Positions 53,631-62,537 of a stretch of 64,000 nucleotides of DNA are shown here, in pieces; within the stretch, counting starts at the first letter, position 1; each line of letters begins with the position of its first letter. The notes beneath the pieces were generated by a model that was given only the letters and a program-made list of their open reading frames with translations, did not search any database and was not told the DNA's origin. Made by a program: the position numbers and the translations under genes. The DNA lies in NCBI GenBank assembly GCA_017475765.1, contig JAFVEY010000027.1, forward strand, positions 129,071 to 193,070. The letters run 5' to 3'. The stretch comes from Clostridia bacterium (GTDB taxonomy: Bacteria > Bacillota > Clostridia > Oscillospirales > Acutalibacteraceae).

Positions 53631-55232
53631 ATGGAAGTAATTGTCAAGTATAATGGTGATCCGTCAGAGCTGGGAATTGAACCTCTCGGACAAGGCTTTG
53701 GTGTGATTGAAATTGAAAGAGACAAATTAGAGGAACTGTATTCTCAGCCGCAGATTGAAAATATAGAGCTGCCAAAGGATGTGTATATCAATGATACTTT
53801 TACTGCTTCTTCAGTTTGTCTGCTGCCAGCACATTCGCCGGATTCCTTTGGTCTGAAGGGCAGCGGAGTGATAACGGCGGTTATTGATACAGGGATAGAC
53901 TATACGCACCCCGATTTTCAGACACCGAACGGACAGACAAGAATTCTGTCTTTCTGGGATCAGCGGGGAGAGGGAAATTCTCCTGACGGATTCCGGGAAG
54001 GAACAGAGTATACAAGCGAGGAGATTAATGAGGCTCTTGCTTCCTCGGATCCTTTTTCCATCATTCCGCAGCTTGATATCAACGGTCACGGCACAGCGGT
54101 TGCGGGCATCGCCGCAGGGAGTGGAATAGCAAGCGAGGATAACATTGGAATGGCACCGTATTCGGCAATTATAGCAGTACGTGTCGGAGAAGCGGATGAT
54201 GATTTTGCAAGGTCAACCGAGCTGATGAGAGCAATAAAATATGTGGTAGATAAAGCACGCTTTTACAAAATGCCTGCCGCAATCAATCTCAGCTTTGGCA
54301 TGAATGAAGGCGCACACAAAGGAGATTCGCTTTTTGAGGAGTATATCAGCTCCATGAGCAGCGAATGGAAAACATCCATTGTCATTCCGACGGGGAATGA
54401 GGGTGGTGCCGGACATCATTATTCGGGAACGATCAGAGTAGGCGAAACAAATGATGTAGAATTTTTTACTGCTTCGGGAATTGAGAAATTCTATCTATCA
54501 ATGTGGAAAAACTTTTCAGATGATATCAGCATTGAGCTGATCCTTCCTGATGGCAGCACAACAGGTATCATTAATTCAGGCAGTCCTCCGAAAACGCAAA
54601 GGTTCAGGAATCTTGATGTTACGGTTGTTTACGGGCAGCCGACCATATACAGCGTTTCTCAGGAGCTTTTCTTTGATGTCAGAGCGGCAGAGGGCTATAT
54701 TCAGGCAGGATTGTGGCGGCTTCGCCTGAGAGGGATATCTGTTGTTGACGGCAGCTTTGATATATGGCTTCCTACTGTTGAACAGGTGACGACAGGAACC
54801 TATTTTACCGTTCCTGATAATTTTGACACGATAACCATTCCCTCTACTGCACAGAAAATCATCCGTGTTGCAGGATATAACGACAGACTGGGCAGCGCAG
54901 CGGAATTTTCGGGTATCGGAAGCCGAAATACCAATTTTCCCGATATTGCAGCGCCCTCTGTTGCGGTAACTGCCCCCAGGATCGGCGGCGGTTATGATGT
55001 TTTTACGGGTACAAGCTTTGCGGCACCTTTTGTGACAGGATCGGCGGCACTTATGATGGAATGGGGCATCGTGCGAGGACTTGCTCCGTTTATGTATGGA
55101 GAACGTATCAAAGCCTATCTCAGACTCGGCGCCAAACGCAGTGAAAACACAGTATACCCGAATCCGATCAGCGGTTACGGGATGTTATGTATTGGTTCAT
55201 CACTTACGGAAATGGCAAAAATGTACGGTTAG
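53631..55232 (+). CDS. Csp-type subtilisin-like germination protease (S8), copy 1
   Basis: 533 residues, no signal peptide. N-terminal prodomain (1-70), catalytic Asp in VIDTGIDYTHPDF, His in DINGHGTAVAGIAAGSG, oxyanion Asn in IPTGNEGG and Ser in GTSFAAPFVTG. Between Asn and Ser lies a roughly 130-residue beta insert (SGTIRVGETNDVEFFT...), the jelly-roll seen in CspA/B/C. The full triad suggests activity; substrate by family is pro-SleC. Copy 2 begins 11 nt downstream. Confidence 0.88.
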   Translation: MEVIVKYNGDPSELGIEPLGQGFGVIEIERDKLEELYSQPQIENIELPKDVYINDTFTASSVCLLPAHSPDSFGLKGSGVITAVIDTGIDYTHPDFQTPNGQTRILSFWDQRGEGNSPDGFREGTEYTSEEINEALASSDPFSIIPQLDINGHGTAVAGIAAGSGIASEDNIGMAPYSAIIAVRVGEADDDFARSTELMRAIKYVVDKARFYKMPAAINLSFGMNEGAHKGDSLFEEYISSMSSEWKTSIVIPTGNEGGAGHHYSGTIRVGETNDVEFFTASGIEKFYLSMWKNFSDDISIELILPDGSTTGIINSGSPPKTQRFRNLDVTVVYGQPTIYSVSQELFFDVRAAEGYIQAGLWRLRLRGISVVDGSFDIWLPTVEQVTTGTYFTVPDNFDTITIPSTAQKIIRVAGYNDRLGSAAEFSGIGSRNTNFPDIAAPSVAVTAPRIGGGYDVFTGTSFAAPFVTGSAALMMEWGIVRGLAPFMYGERIKAYLRLGAKRSENTVYPNPISGYGMLCIGSSLTEMAKMYG

Positions 55233-55243
55233 GGGTGACGGCT

Positions 55244-56959
55244 GTGCCTGATGAAATAAATATTAGTGAAGAGGATCTGCTGCCTCTTGAGGAATTTGTC
55301 AAGCTGCCGACAACGGTGGATTTTCAGATGATCGTAACTGACAGCTTTCTGGAATTTGCAAAGACAAGACCGTATATTCATCTTGGTGCAAGGCTTGCCA
55401 ATGATTATACGGTGGTTTATACCAATGAAAAAAATATTCCCGGACTGTTTGCCGAGCTTGGAGGAAATTTTCTTCTTTTCACTCCGAAAATTATGTCACC
55501 CGTTGACAGTCAGAGTAATGACAGCGCAGGTATTACCCGTGTTCTGGGACAGCCGTTCCTTGATCTTTCGGGGCGTGGTGTTGTTGTCGGAATTGTCGAT
55601 ACCGGAATTGACTATACGCTTGATGCCTTCCGGTTTGAGGACGGATCGACAAAGCTGCTCGCACTTTGGGATCAGACGCTGGACGGAAACCATGACGGTG
55701 TTTATTTCGGTGCAACTTACAGCCGTGAGGATATCAATTCTGCACTTGACAGCGGCACACCCATGTCTTTTATTCCCAGTATAGATGAGGACGGACACGG
55801 CACCTTTCTGGCTTCTGCCGCCGCAGGCAATACAAGAGATCAGTATATCGGAGCGGCTCCGGGGGCAGACCTTATATGCGTAAAGCTCAGACGTGCAAGA
55901 GATTATTATATCAAACGATTTCTTCTCGCACCTGACAATCCGACGCTTTATGAAAGTACGGATTTTCTGCTCGGTATCAAATTTATCCTTGATAAAGCCC
56001 AGACGATGAACAAACCGGCTGTAATATGTATCGGCATGGGTTCCAACACCTCTGCACATGACGGAAATACGCTTTTTGAGGATTATATCTCATTTGTTTC
56101 CCAACGGACAGGTTATGCCTTTGTGACGGCGGCAGGCAATGAAGCCAATGCCCGTCATCATACTCAGGGTAAACTTTTGCAGGGGTCAAGTGAGGGGATC
56201 AATATCAAAGTGGGGCGACAGGGAACATCCTTCGGAACGATCATATTCGGTCCCGCATTTGACAGGATATCCGTCAGCGTGACATCTCCGACAGGAGAGG
56301 TGATCTCACGCAAACCCTTCAAAGCGGGTCAGGAACTTGAACAGGAATTGGTGCTGGAGGACACGATTATTCATATCCGCTTTTCAAGAGATATTAATAA
56401 CACAATATGGATAGGTCTCGAAAAGGCAACCGAGGGAATCTGGGAGATCACCTTATATGCGGATACAGTAGTTGATGGCAGTTATTGGGCATGGCTGCCG
56501 ATCACAGGACAGGTGGATCCGTCCGTTGAATTTCTTCGTCCAGTTCCTGATTATACGATCGTGTATCCTGCCGCCGCCATACGCTCGATCACCTGCGGCG
56601 CATACAGCAGCTTTGACGGCAGCCTGCTGGTGTCCTCTTCATGGGGACCCACCAGACTTCCGAAGCCGGCTCCCGATTTTGTCGCTCCGGGTGTGCGGAT
56701 CAGCGGCTATTTTCCCGAAGGTGTCGGCACAATGACGGGAACGAGCGCCGCCGCCGCCGTTACAACGGGAGCTGCTGCATTGCTTCTGGAATGGGGAATC
56801 CTGGAGGGCAATCTTCCGGGACTGAACGGAGATCTGATGAGAAGTCTGTTTATCGGCGGTGCTGTGCGTGAAGATAATATTGACTACCCAAATAATAAAT
56901 GGGGTTACGGAAAGCTGAATCTTTACAATACCTTTGAATACCTGAGAGAACGTGGGTAG
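55244..56959 (+). CDS. Csp-type subtilisin-like germination protease (S8), copy 2
   Basis: 571 residues from GTG 55244 (AGGGGTGA 5 nt upstream); an ATG at 55187 in frame would overlap copy 1 and has no site. Prodomain (1-90), Asp in VDTGIDYTLDAF, His in DEDGHGTFLAS, Asn in TAAGNEANARHH, Ser in MTGTSAAAAVTTG. The motif round Ser is GTSAAA, not GTSFAAP. Jelly-roll insert present. All four catalytic positions are kept, unlike the pseudoprotease CspC/CspA of C. difficile. Confidence 0.88.
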   Translation: MPDEINISEEDLLPLEEFVKLPTTVDFQMIVTDSFLEFAKTRPYIHLGARLANDYTVVYTNEKNIPGLFAELGGNFLLFTPKIMSPVDSQSNDSAGITRVLGQPFLDLSGRGVVVGIVDTGIDYTLDAFRFEDGSTKLLALWDQTLDGNHDGVYFGATYSREDINSALDSGTPMSFIPSIDEDGHGTFLASAAAGNTRDQYIGAAPGADLICVKLRRARDYYIKRFLLAPDNPTLYESTDFLLGIKFILDKAQTMNKPAVICIGMGSNTSAHDGNTLFEDYISFVSQRTGYAFVTAAGNEANARHHTQGKLLQGSSEGINIKVGRQGTSFGTIIFGPAFDRISVSVTSPTGEVISRKPFKAGQELEQELVLEDTIIHIRFSRDINNTIWIGLEKATEGIWEITLYADTVVDGSYWAWLPITGQVDPSVEFLRPVPDYTIVYPAAAIRSITCGAYSSFDGSLLVSSSWGPTRLPKPAPDFVAPGVRISGYFPEGVGTMTGTSAAAAVTTGAAALLLEWGILEGNLPGLNGDLMRSLFIGGAVREDNIDYPNNKWGYGKLNLYNTFEYLRERG

Positions 56960-57046
56960 GCTTACTTTGAAAATTAATGAAATTTTACAAAAAAACAGAA
57001 TCCGACACTTAAAAATACAATAATATGTCGAATTTTTAAAAACCCC

Positions 57047-57075
57047 TTGACATATTGTTCAGAATGATTTATAAT
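57047..57075 (+). promoter_or_regulatory. Consensus SigA promoter for glnN
   Basis: TTGACA, 17 nt, TATAAT; expected start near 57082. Confidence 0.9.
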
Positions 57076-57081
57076 TCAAAC

Positions 57082-57140
57082 ATCGACAGCAAAGGCGCTG
57101 TAGGTTGATTATAAACCTACAACGCCTTTTTCGCTTTTTT
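57082..57140 (+). ncRNA. glnN leader with terminator and overlapping hexaloop hairpin
   Basis: A terminator begins 11 nt into the transcript: GGCG-(C)-TGTAGGTT / AACCTACA-A-CGCC, then TTTTTCGCTTTTTT. A competing hairpin ACAGC-AAAGGC-GCTGT (57086-57101) shares its 5' arm; the loop has A at 1 and G at 4, as in ANTAR-type antiterminator RNAs. No second hairpin of that type is seen in the short leader. Confidence 0.55.
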
Positions 57141-57174
57141 ACTTCAATTATTTTTAAGAATGGAGAGTTTTGTT

Positions 57175-59265
57175 ATGGCAAACGTACCTGAGATATTCGG
57201 CGAAAGAGTCTTTAACGATGAGACTATGAAAAAGTATCTTCCGAAAGGAACCTACAAAGAGCTGAAGAAAACTATCGAGGACGGTAAAGCGCTCGATATC
57301 AATATCGCTAATGTAGTTGCTCACGCAATGAAGGAATGGGCGATTGAAAACGGCGCAACTCATTTTACACACTGGTTCCAGCCTATGACAGGCATTACCG
57401 CTGAAAAACATGACGGCTTTATCTCGCCGACAGCAGGCGGCAAGGTAATTATGGAGTTTTCGGGCAAAGAGCTTATCAAGGGCGAGCCTGATGCGTCCAG
57501 CTTCCCGTCAGGCGGCATCCGTGCTACATTTGAGGCAAGAGGCTATACAGCATGGGATCCTACATCCTACGCTTTCATTAAAGATGGTTCACTCTGCATC
57601 CCGACAGCTTTTTGTTCCTATACAGGTGAAGCACTCGATAAAAAGACTCCGCTTCTCCGTTCTATGGAATGTGTCAATACACATGCCCTCAGAATTCTCC
57701 GTATTTTCGGCGATACAGAAACAACTCATGTTGCAACAACCGTTGGTCCGGAGCAGGAATATTTCCTTGTTGATAAAAATGTTTTTGAAAAGCGTAAGGA
57801 TCTTATCTACTGCGGAAGAACACTTTTCGGTGCAAGACCTCCGAAGGGTCAGGAACTTGAGGATCACTATTTTGGCTCTATCAAGCCGAGAGTGTCTGCC
57901 TTTATGAAGGATCTTGACGAAGAACTCTGGAAATACGGCATTCTTGCAAAAACAAAGCATAACGAGGTTGCTCCCGCTCAGCATGAGCTTGCACCGATTT
58001 TTGATACAACTAATATTGCCACAGACCAAAACCAGCTGACTATGGAGGTTATGAAAAAGGTTGCTGCAAGACACGGTCTTGTTTGCCTTCTCCATGAAAA
58101 GCCCTTTGCAGGCGTCAACGGTTCAGGTAAACACAACAACTGGTCCATGTCCACCAACACAGGCAAAAACCTTCTCGATCCGAGCAAGAATCCGAGAGAG
58201 AATACACTCTTCCTTGTATTCCTTGCAGCTGTTATCAGAGCGGTTGACGAGCATCAGGATCTTCTCAGAATTTCTGTTGCAAGTGCCGGCAATGACCACA
58301 GACTCGGCGCTAACGAGGCACCTCCGGCTATCATTTCCATGTATCTTGGTGATGATCTTACAGAGGTTCTCCGTGCAGTACTCAGCGGAAAAGAGTATGT
58401 TTCTGAGGGCAAGCCAGTAATGGAAACAACAGCGGAGGTTCTTCCGAACTTCACAAAGGATACTTCAGACCGTAACCGTACATCACCGTTTGCATTTACA
58501 GGCAACAAGTTTGAATTCAGAATGCTTGGTTCTGCTGAAAATATCGCCTGCGCTAACTTTATTATCAATACGATGGTGGCAGACGTCCTTGAAGACTTTG
58601 CAGACCAGCTTGAAAAGGCTGACGATCTGAAATCGGCTGCCGAAGCTCTTGTCAAGAAAACAGTAGAAGAACACAAGAGAATTATTTTCAACGGCAACAA
58701 CTATTCCGAAGAGTGGGTTGAAGAGGCAAAGAAGAGAGGACTTCTCAACCTCCGTTCACTTCCCGATGCACTTCCGCTTTACACAAGCGAAAAGAATATC
58801 AAGCTCTTTACAAAGCATCATGTTCTTACAGAGGTTGAGCTTCGTTCAAGATGTGAGGTTCTCCTTGAGAAATATTCAAAGATTATCAATATCGAGGCTC
58901 TTACTGCTCTTGATATGGCGAAAAAGGATATCGTTCCGGCTGTTACAGCTTATATCAAAGAGCTTGCAGAAACAGCAAATCTTGTCAAGACAGTTGATCC
59001 TGAGCTTGTTCCCGCAGCAGAAACAGAGCTTCTCAAAAAGCTGACAAGCCTTCTTAATTGCTTTGTCAAGAAGATTGATGCTCTTGATAAGGCTGTTGTC
59101 GGAGCAAAAGAGGTGGAGGGTGCAGCAGAGAATGCTAAGTACTTCCAGGAGTCCGTTCTGGCAGCAATGCAGGAGCTTCGTGCGGTAGCAGACGAGATGG
59201 AATCCAATATGTCTGCAAAGGCTTGGCCTTATCCGTCATACGGCACACTTCTTTTCAGCGTGTGA
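57175..59265 (+). CDS. glnN: Glutamine synthetase, type III
   Basis: Makes glutamine from glutamate and ammonia. 696 residues from ATG 57175 (GGAGAG 8 nt upstream; the ATG at 57160 in frame contains that site). GSIII-type: [29 protein letters not shown], the [26 protein letters not shown] block, [42 protein letters not shown], and [19 protein letters not shown]. Typical length for the class. Its leader contains a terminator, so expression is probably attenuated. Confidence 0.97.
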   Translation: MANVPEIFGERVFNDETMKKYLPKGTYKELKKTIEDGKALDINIANVVAHAMKEWAIENGATHFTHWFQPMTGITAEKHDGFISPTAGGKVIMEFSGKELIKGEPDASSFPSGGIRATFEARGYTAWDPTSYAFIKDGSLCIPTAFCSYTGEALDKKTPLLRSMECVNTHALRILRIFGDTETTHVATTVGPEQEYFLVDKNVFEKRKDLIYCGRTLFGARPPKGQELEDHYFGSIKPRVSAFMKDLDEELWKYGILAKTKHNEVAPAQHELAPIFDTTNIATDQNQLTMEVMKKVAARHGLVCLLHEKPFAGVNGSGKHNNWSMSTNTGKNLLDPSKNPRENTLFLVFLAAVIRAVDEHQDLLRISVASAGNDHRLGANEAPPAIISMYLGDDLTEVLRAVLSGKEYVSEGKPVMETTAEVLPNFTKDTSDRNRTSPFAFTGNKFEFRMLGSAENIACANFIINTMVADVLEDFADQLEKADDLKSAAEALVKKTVEEHKRIIFNGNNYSEEWVEEAKKRGLLNLRSLPDALPLYTSEKNIKLFTKHHVLTEVELRSRCEVLLEKYSKIINIEALTALDMAKKDIVPAVTAYIKELAETANLVKTVDPELVPAAETELLKKLTSLLNCFVKKIDALDKAVVGAKEVEGAAENAKYFQESVLAAMQELRAVADEMESNMSAKAWPYPSYGTLLFSV

Positions 59266-59296
59266 TAACTTAAATATTATTTTATATTTGCACAAT

Positions 59297-59346
59297 GGCG
59301 TGTATTACTGTTCCTTTCGGGATGGGGTACACGCCTATATTCTTTT
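59297..59346 (+). terminator. Terminator or attenuator between glnN and amt
   Basis: GGCGTGTA / TACACGCC stem with imperfect inner pairing and TATATTCTTTT; 160-nt gap in all. A 6-bp hairpin CCGATT/AATCGG follows at 59348-59362. Confidence 0.65.
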
Positions 59347-59425
59347 ACCGATTGGAAATCGGACGGTGATAATTTTATTTTTCCGTATGATTTCTCAATT
59401 ATAAATTTTTTTAGGAGTGATATCC

Positions 59426-61171
59426 ATGGATGCAAATCTTCAGCAGGCAATCAGCAGCGCTGTTGAACAGTCCAACGCTTTTACCATAGCAATATGGTTC
59501 CTGATCGGTGCATCGCTCGTATTCTTTATGCAGTGCGGCTTTGCAATGGTAGAAACAGGCTTTACAAGAGCCAAAAACGCAGGTAACATCATCATGAAAA
59601 ACCTTATGGACTTCTGTATAGGTACTGTGATGTTCATCTTCCTCGGCTTCGGTCTTATGATGTCTGAAAACTATCTTTTCGGCTTGATAGGTGTTCCGAG
59701 CCTTCAGATTTTTACGGATTTCAATAATTTCCCGTGGTCATCGTTTGTATTCAACCTTGTATTCTGTGCAACAGCTTCCACAATTGTTTCAGGTGCAATG
59801 GCTGAAAGAACAAAGTTCATTTCTTATTGTATTTACAGCGGTCTTATCAGTCTTGTTGTATATCCGATTGAAGCAGGCTGGGTATGGAATGAGCAGGGCT
59901 GGCTTGCACAGTTAGGCTTCATTGACTTCGCAGGTTCTGCTGCAATTCATACAGTCGGTGGTATATCAGCACTTATCGGTGCGGCAATGGTTGGTCCCCG
60001 TATCGGTAAATATACAAAGGACGGCAAGCCCCGTGCTATACCGGGCCACAGCCTGACACTTGGTGCACTCGGTGTATTCATTCTCTGGTTTGGTTGGTAC
60101 GGCTTTAACGGTGCTGCTGCAACCGATGTGACACAGCTTGCTCAGATCTTTGCAACAACAACTGTTGCTCCGGCAACCGCTACCTGTGCAACAATGATCT
60201 ACACTTGGATCAAGAACGGCAAGCCCGATGTTTCAATGTCTCTTAACGGTTCACTGGCAGGTCTGGTTGCTATCACAGCAGGCTGCTTCACAGTAGATAT
60301 TCTCGGTTCACTTATCATTGGTCTTGTGGCTGGTATATTGGTTGTTCTTGCTGTTGAATTTGTTGACAGCGTTCTTAAGATCGACGACCCGGTTGGTGCT
60401 GTTGCTGTACACGGAGCTAACGGTATATGGGGTACTCTGGCAGTAGGTCTTTTCTCCATCCATGCAGATGACGCAGGACATTCACTTGGTCTTTTCTATG
60501 GCGGAGGTTTTGAACAGCTTGGCAAGCAGGCTCTCGGTATTCTTTGTATCGCTGCGTATACAACAGTTATGATGCTTATCATTTTCGGTCTGATAAAGAA
60601 GACGATCGGTCTGCGTGCTTCCAAAGAAGAAGAAGTAAGAGGCCTTGACCTCACAGAGCATGGTCTTTCAAGCTCTTATGCAGACTTTATGCCTGTTCCG
60701 CAGGTACTTACAGGCGAAACATCACAGGAATTTGAAGCAGGCAACGTACCGCCTGAGAAGGCAGTTGAGGTTAAGCTTGCATCAAGCGATAAGAAGGCTT
60801 CGACATCTGATGGTGTTAAGTTTACAAAGATCGAAATCATCACAAAGCAGAGCAAGTTCTCTGATCTTAATACAGCTCTTTCAGAAATCGGTATTACAGG
60901 TATGACGGTAACTCAGGTTCTCGGCTGCGGTGTACAGAAGGGTAAGACAGAATATTATCGTGGTGTTGAGGTTGAAATGAACCTCCTCCCGAAGGTACAG
61001 GTTGATATCGTAGTTTGCAAGATACCTGTAAAGACAGTAGTAGATGCTGCTGTAAAGGCTCTTTATACCGGTCATATCGGTGACGGTAAGATCTTCATCT
61101 ATGATGTTGAGGATGTCGTTAAGGTTCGTACAGGAGAAACGGGTTTCGAGGCTCTCCAGGATACTGAATAA
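59426..61171 (+). CDS. Ammonium transporter with fused C-terminal P-II domain
   Basis: 581 residues from ATG 59426 (AGGAG 7 nt upstream). Residues 10-420 are an Amt channel with eleven helices, NAGNIIMKNLMDFCIG, GFIDFAGSAAIHTVGG and the NGAAATDV motif. Residues about 470-575 are a P-II domain: VKFTKIEIITKQSKFSDLN, LGCGVQKGKTEYYRGVEVEMN, DGKIFIYDVEDVVKVRTGE. The T-loop Tyr that is uridylylated in E. coli GlnB is Val here. Partner of glnN in nitrogen uptake. Confidence 0.95.
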   Translation: MDANLQQAISSAVEQSNAFTIAIWFLIGASLVFFMQCGFAMVETGFTRAKNAGNIIMKNLMDFCIGTVMFIFLGFGLMMSENYLFGLIGVPSLQIFTDFNNFPWSSFVFNLVFCATASTIVSGAMAERTKFISYCIYSGLISLVVYPIEAGWVWNEQGWLAQLGFIDFAGSAAIHTVGGISALIGAAMVGPRIGKYTKDGKPRAIPGHSLTLGALGVFILWFGWYGFNGAAATDVTQLAQIFATTTVAPATATCATMIYTWIKNGKPDVSMSLNGSLAGLVAITAGCFTVDILGSLIIGLVAGILVVLAVEFVDSVLKIDDPVGAVAVHGANGIWGTLAVGLFSIHADDAGHSLGLFYGGGFEQLGKQALGILCIAAYTTVMMLIIFGLIKKTIGLRASKEEEVRGLDLTEHGLSSSYADFMPVPQVLTGETSQEFEAGNVPPEKAVEVKLASSDKKASTSDGVKFTKIEIITKQSKFSDLNTALSEIGITGMTVTQVLGCGVQKGKTEYYRGVEVEMNLLPKVQVDIVVCKIPVKTVVDAAVKALYTGHIGDGKIFIYDVEDVVKVRTGETGFEALQDTE

Positions 61172-61246
61172 TAATTGCTGAAAACAGCTGATCCGATTAT
61201 TCAGCTGATTTCATAAAAGGAAAAGGGAAGAAAAGAAAAAAGGGGA

Positions 61247-61286
61247 AACAACCGCTTGGCGTCCGACCGAGCGGTTGTTCTTTTTC
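61247..61286 (+). terminator. Intrinsic terminator after amt
   Basis: Stem AACAACCGCT / AGCGGTTGTT followed by CTTTTTC. Confidence 0.85.
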
Positions 61287-61456
61287 TGCTATGTCAAAAT
61301 AGTATAAAATTTTCCTGCGCAAAGTTTTATAATAAATTTGCATATTTCTGACCTTTGCCTCTATCAACACGTTCAAAAGTAATTGAAAATAAAAGAAAAT
61401 AAGAGAAAAACGGAGATTTTATACTAAAAAACAATAAAATTTGACTTTTTCTGACT
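61287..61456. other. Intergenic segment upstream of ctsR, nothing further recognised
   Basis: AT-rich, no coding frame with a ribosome site. The last 16 nt run into the ctsR promoter and its TTTGACT-type boxes. Confidence 0.5.
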
Positions 61457-61485
61457 TTGACTTTCTCTGACTTTTTAAATATAAT
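61457..61485 (+). promoter_or_regulatory. SigA-type promoter for ctsR-mcsA-mcsB
   Basis: TTGACT, 17 nt, TATAAT. TTTGACT/CTGACTT repeats read as degenerate CtsR half-sites around the -35. Confidence 0.85.
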
Positions 61486-61495
61486 ATAATTATAA

Positions 61496-61512
61496 GGTCA
61501 AAGAAAGTCAAA
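61496..61512 (+). promoter_or_regulatory. CtsR operator
   Basis: GGTCAAA-GAA-AGTCAAA, one base off the CtsR heptad repeat GGTCAAA-N3-GGTCAAA, placed just after the -10. This gives autorepression of the operon, as known for CtsR. Confidence 0.9.
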
Positions 61513-61533
61513 GACAAGAAAGGGCGTGAGCCA

Positions 61534-61995
61534 ATGAAAATGAGCGATCTGGTTGCCGAATATATCGTGCGAATGCTTGATGAAACGGGCGGCAATGCAG
61601 AGATACAGCGAAACGAACTCGCAGGTATTCTCGGATGTGTTCCGAGTCAGATAAATTATGTAATCACCTCACGCTTTACACCCGAACAGGGGTATATTGT
61701 TGAAAGCAGAAGAGGGGGCGGAGGATATATCCGCATCACCCGTGTCACAACCGATAAGCGTGTTGCAATGATGCACATTGTCAATTCTGTCGGCGACAGC
61801 ATTTCAGCAGCTGCTGCCGGAGCAATTCTCAATAATCTTGCGGAGCAGGAGATGATTTCTCATTATGATTATGTTCTGATATCGTCAGCCTTATCGGACA
61901 AGGCTTATGCGGCGGTGCCGCAGGAGTTGAGAGATCATCTGAGAGCTTCTGTGATGAAAAATATGCTGATGACAGAAATTGTGCTGAATAACTGA
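61534..61995 (+). CDS. ctsR: CtsR, repressor of class III heat-shock genes
   Basis: 153 residues. N-terminal winged-helix with LAGILGCVPSQINYVITSRFTPEQGYIVESRRGGGGYIRI, the Gly-rich wing that reads the heptad repeat and senses heat, and a C-terminal dimer domain with McsB-target arginines. First gene of the operon behind its own operator. RBS GAAAGGG. Confidence 0.96.
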   Translation: MKMSDLVAEYIVRMLDETGGNAEIQRNELAGILGCVPSQINYVITSRFTPEQGYIVESRRGGGGYIRITRVTTDKRVAMMHIVNSVGDSISAAAAGAILNNLAEQEMISHYDYVLISSALSDKAYAAVPQELRDHLRASVMKNMLMTEIVLNN

Positions 61996-62009
61996 AGGAG
62001 GTCAAATTT

Positions 62010-62537
62010 ATGTTATGTCAATCATGTGAAAAGAAAAAAGCAACAACACATATAAAAACAATACTTAATGGAGAGCTTAAGGAATTTAACCTTTGCTCGG
62101 ACTGTGCAGTAAAGCTGGGTTACGGTTCATTTTTCGGAAATATCGGACTGGATCTCGACAAACTTTTCGGAAGCTTTATGGAAAGTTTCGGAGAGGAGGG
62201 CAGTTCAAAACGCTGCAATTTCTGCGGCAGCAGCTTTGAGGATATTGCCAAATCGGGCAAGGTCGGCTGTTCACATTGTTATGAAACCTTTTACGATGAG
62301 CTTTTGCCCTCGATACAAAGAATACACGGCAGAACAACCCATGCAGGGAAGCTGGCTCGTTCGGCAGGGACAGAGGTAAGAATCAAAAATGAGCTGACGC
62401 AGCTGAAATATGAGATCGAACAAGCAATCAAAACGCAGGAATTTGAGAAAGCCGCAGAGCTTCGTGATAGAATCAGAGAGCTTGAAAAAAGTATGAGAGA
62501 GCATTCGGAATCTGCAAACGGAAAGGAAGGATCATGA
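62010..62537 (+). CDS. mcsA: McsA, activator of protein arginine kinase
   Basis: 175 residues. Four CxxC motifs (CQSC, CSDC, CNFC, CSHC) bind zinc; a UVR domain at about 130-160 (LKYEIEQAIKTQEFEKAAEL) closes the protein. Activates McsB. Begins 14 nt after ctsR and overlaps the mcsB start by 4 nt. RBS AAGGAGG. Confidence 0.94.
   Translation: MLCQSCEKKKATTHIKTILNGELKEFNLCSDCAVKLGYGSFFGNIGLDLDKLFGSFMESFGEEGSSKRCNFCGSSFEDIAKSGKVGCSHCYETFYDELLPSIQRIHGRTTHAGKLARSAGTEVRIKNELTQLKYEIEQAIKTQEFEKAAELRDRIRELEKSMREHSESANGKEGS

Noticed and set aside
55187..55243. Longer start of the second Csp protease overlapping the first
   Set aside because: No ribosome site, and GTG 55244 has AGGGGTGA and gives a family-like N-terminus.
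59266..59425. Glutamine riboswitch in the glnN-amt gap
   Set aside because: The conserved core expected of glnA-type RNA is not found; only a terminator-like stem and a small hairpin.
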